This document shows, piece after piece, positions 63,220 to 64,000 of a stretch of 64,000 bases of DNA (position 1 is the first letter of the stretch; each line of letters opens with the position of its first letter). Location: contig NZ_MTSZ01000003.1 of NCBI RefSeq assembly GCF_002118315.1, forward strand, positions 620,001-684,000, written 5' to 3'. Below the pieces are notes generated by a model that ran no database searches, was not told where the DNA came from, and worked only from the letters and a program-made list of their open reading frames with translations. A program made the translations under genes and the position numbers. Origin of the DNA: Kiloniella majae. Lineage in GTDB: Bacteria > Pseudomonadota > Alphaproteobacteria > Kiloniellales > Kiloniellaceae.

Positions 63220-64000
63220 ATGAGTGATATTATTCTCGAGGTGAAAGACCTCTCCGTAACCTTCTCGACACCCGAAGGTCCCGTGAACGCCGTGAACAAT
63301 ATGAACTTCACGATTAAAGCGGGTGAAGCATTGGGGGTTGTTGGTGAGTCAGGATCTGGGAAGAGCCAGACCTTTCTCTCTATCATGGGATTGTTGGCTT
63401 CTAATGGTAAAACAACGGGTAGTGCCAAACTTTTGGGGCGCGAGTTGATTGGCCTAAGTGCTGATGAGCTAAACAAGATCCGTGGGCAGTCGATGTCCAT
63501 GATTTTTCAGGACCCCATGACGTCTCTTAATCCTTACCTCAAGGTATCGAAACAGCTGACTGAAGTACTGGTTTTACATAAAGGTATGGGCGAACAAGCT
63601 GCGAGAGCAGAAGCTCTTAACATGCTGGATAAGGTGGGAATTCCCGAAGCGAAAAGCCGCTTTGATATGTATCCACACGAGTTCTCTGGCGGAATGCGTC
63701 AACGTGTCATGATTGCAATGGCACTGTTGTGTGAGCCAGCTCTGTTGATAGCCGATGAACCCACGACGGCATTGGATGTAACTATTCAGGCGCAAATCCT
63801 TGATTTGATGCGGAAACTGAAAAGTGAGTTCAATACGGCGATTGTTATGATTACCCATGATTTGGGGGTTGTGGCCGGACTGTGTGACACGCTGAACGTC
63901 ATGTATGCCGGGCGTATTGTTGAGCGTTCATCCGTTAATGAGGTCTTCTCTGCGCCGCGTCATCCCTACAGCCAGGGGCTTCTGGCCTCTACGCCAAGAC
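63220..64000 (+). CDS. oppD: Peptide ABC transporter ATP-binding protein (OppD), partial
   Basis: The gene starts at ATG 63220 (AGGGAGGTCTG upstream) and runs off the window end after 260 codons; the family is about 320-330 residues. Walker A GESGSGKSQ (about 43-51), Q-loop MSMIFQDPMTSLNP, signature FSGGMRQRV, Walker B LLIADEPTTALDV and H-loop MITHDLGVV are all present. The extended C-terminal oligopeptide-specific part with the RHPYSQGLL sequence starts at the edge. oppF is likely to follow. Confidence 0.94.
   Translation, partial: MSDIILEVKDLSVTFSTPEGPVNAVNNMNFTIKAGEALGVVGESGSGKSQTFLSIMGLLASNGKTTGSAKLLGRELIGLSADELNKIRGQSMSMIFQDPMTSLNPYLKVSKQLTEVLVLHKGMGEQAARAEALNMLDKVGIPEAKSRFDMYPHEFSGGMRQRVMIAMALLCEPALLIADEPTTALDVTIQAQILDLMRKLKSEFNTAIVMITHDLGVVAGLCDTLNVMYAGRIVERSSVNEVFSAPRHPYSQGLLASTPR

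Noticed and set aside
1-64000. CRISPR arrays, prophage, insertion sequences or a toxin-antitoxin locus
   Set aside because: No regularly spaced repeats, integrases, transposases or phage structural genes were seen; the gene content is core-like throughout.

Overview
The window is a chromosomal segment of an alphaproteobacterium, most likely a member of the Rhodospirillales or a nearby marine lineage. This placement is inferred from two DUF1476 proteins (F-ATPase zeta-subunit family, essentially alphaproteobacterial), the grxD-bolA-purL-purQ-purS cluster, a class II DAHP synthase, a CimA-type citramalate synthase and a DUF1127 protein beside a GcvA-like LysR regulator. Base composition is moderate and even by eye. 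I see no prophage, insertion sequence, CRISPR array or rRNA operon. Most genes are housekeeping or transport genes separated by clear hairpin terminators.

Layout. 0-5.7 kb: end of glutathione reductase, a membrane-anchored Asp/Asn beta-hydroxylase-like protein, class II DAHP synthase, nicotinate phosphoribosyltransferase, SufE, and an SDR protein lacking the usual catalytic Tyr/Lys. 5.9-10.5 kb: NAD synthetase, GltX and CysS. 10.6-17.3 kb: a hypothetical protein, a LysE exporter, a DUF805 protein, CimA with a TrmJ-type methyltransferase, an M24-fold protein without metal ligands, and ribosomal protein S4. 17.4-25.8 kb: glutaredoxin, BolA, the purine genes purL/Q/S, a TANGO2-like NRDE protein, two tandem DUF1476 genes and purB. 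26-36.2 kb: an unrecognised membrane protein, RadC, methionine aminopeptidase, SfsA, a lipoprotein, an MFS carrier, a PepSY membrane protein with a DUF2946-like partner, YtoQ, a CinA/MoaB-like protein, PilZ and a gamma-glutamylcyclotransferase-like protein.

The most striking element is at 36240-36579 on the minus strand: a tRNA-Leu(UAA) gene whose anticodon is split by a 255-nt group I intron, inserted between U34 and A35. This is the site used by the tRNA-Leu introns of cyanobacteria and plastids, and the core pairings can be read in the sequence.

36.7-53.5 kb: LysR/DUF1127, NAD kinase, an MFS carrier, MoaA, an NlpC/P60 hydrolase, a truncated HAD phosphatase remnant running into the 3' end of an MscS channel gene, an overlapping TetR / ABC1-kinase / membrane-protein operon, an M23 peptidase, a TrpXYZ-like ABC importer, and FdhD-MobA. 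53.5-64 kb: an MFS carrier with a structured leader, a TPP-riboswitch-controlled operon (thiD plus a ThiXYZ-like pyrimidine importer), a RidA protein, and an oppABCD peptide importer running off the end of the window.

Genes that work together: nadE, pncB and nadK in NAD(P) metabolism; purS/Q/L and purB in purine synthesis; moaA, mobA and fdhD in molybdenum-cofactor supply to formate dehydrogenase; thiD-thiZ-thiX-thiY in thiamine-precursor salvage; sufE and grxD/bolA in Fe-S handling. All identifications come from reading the sequence; no database search was run.
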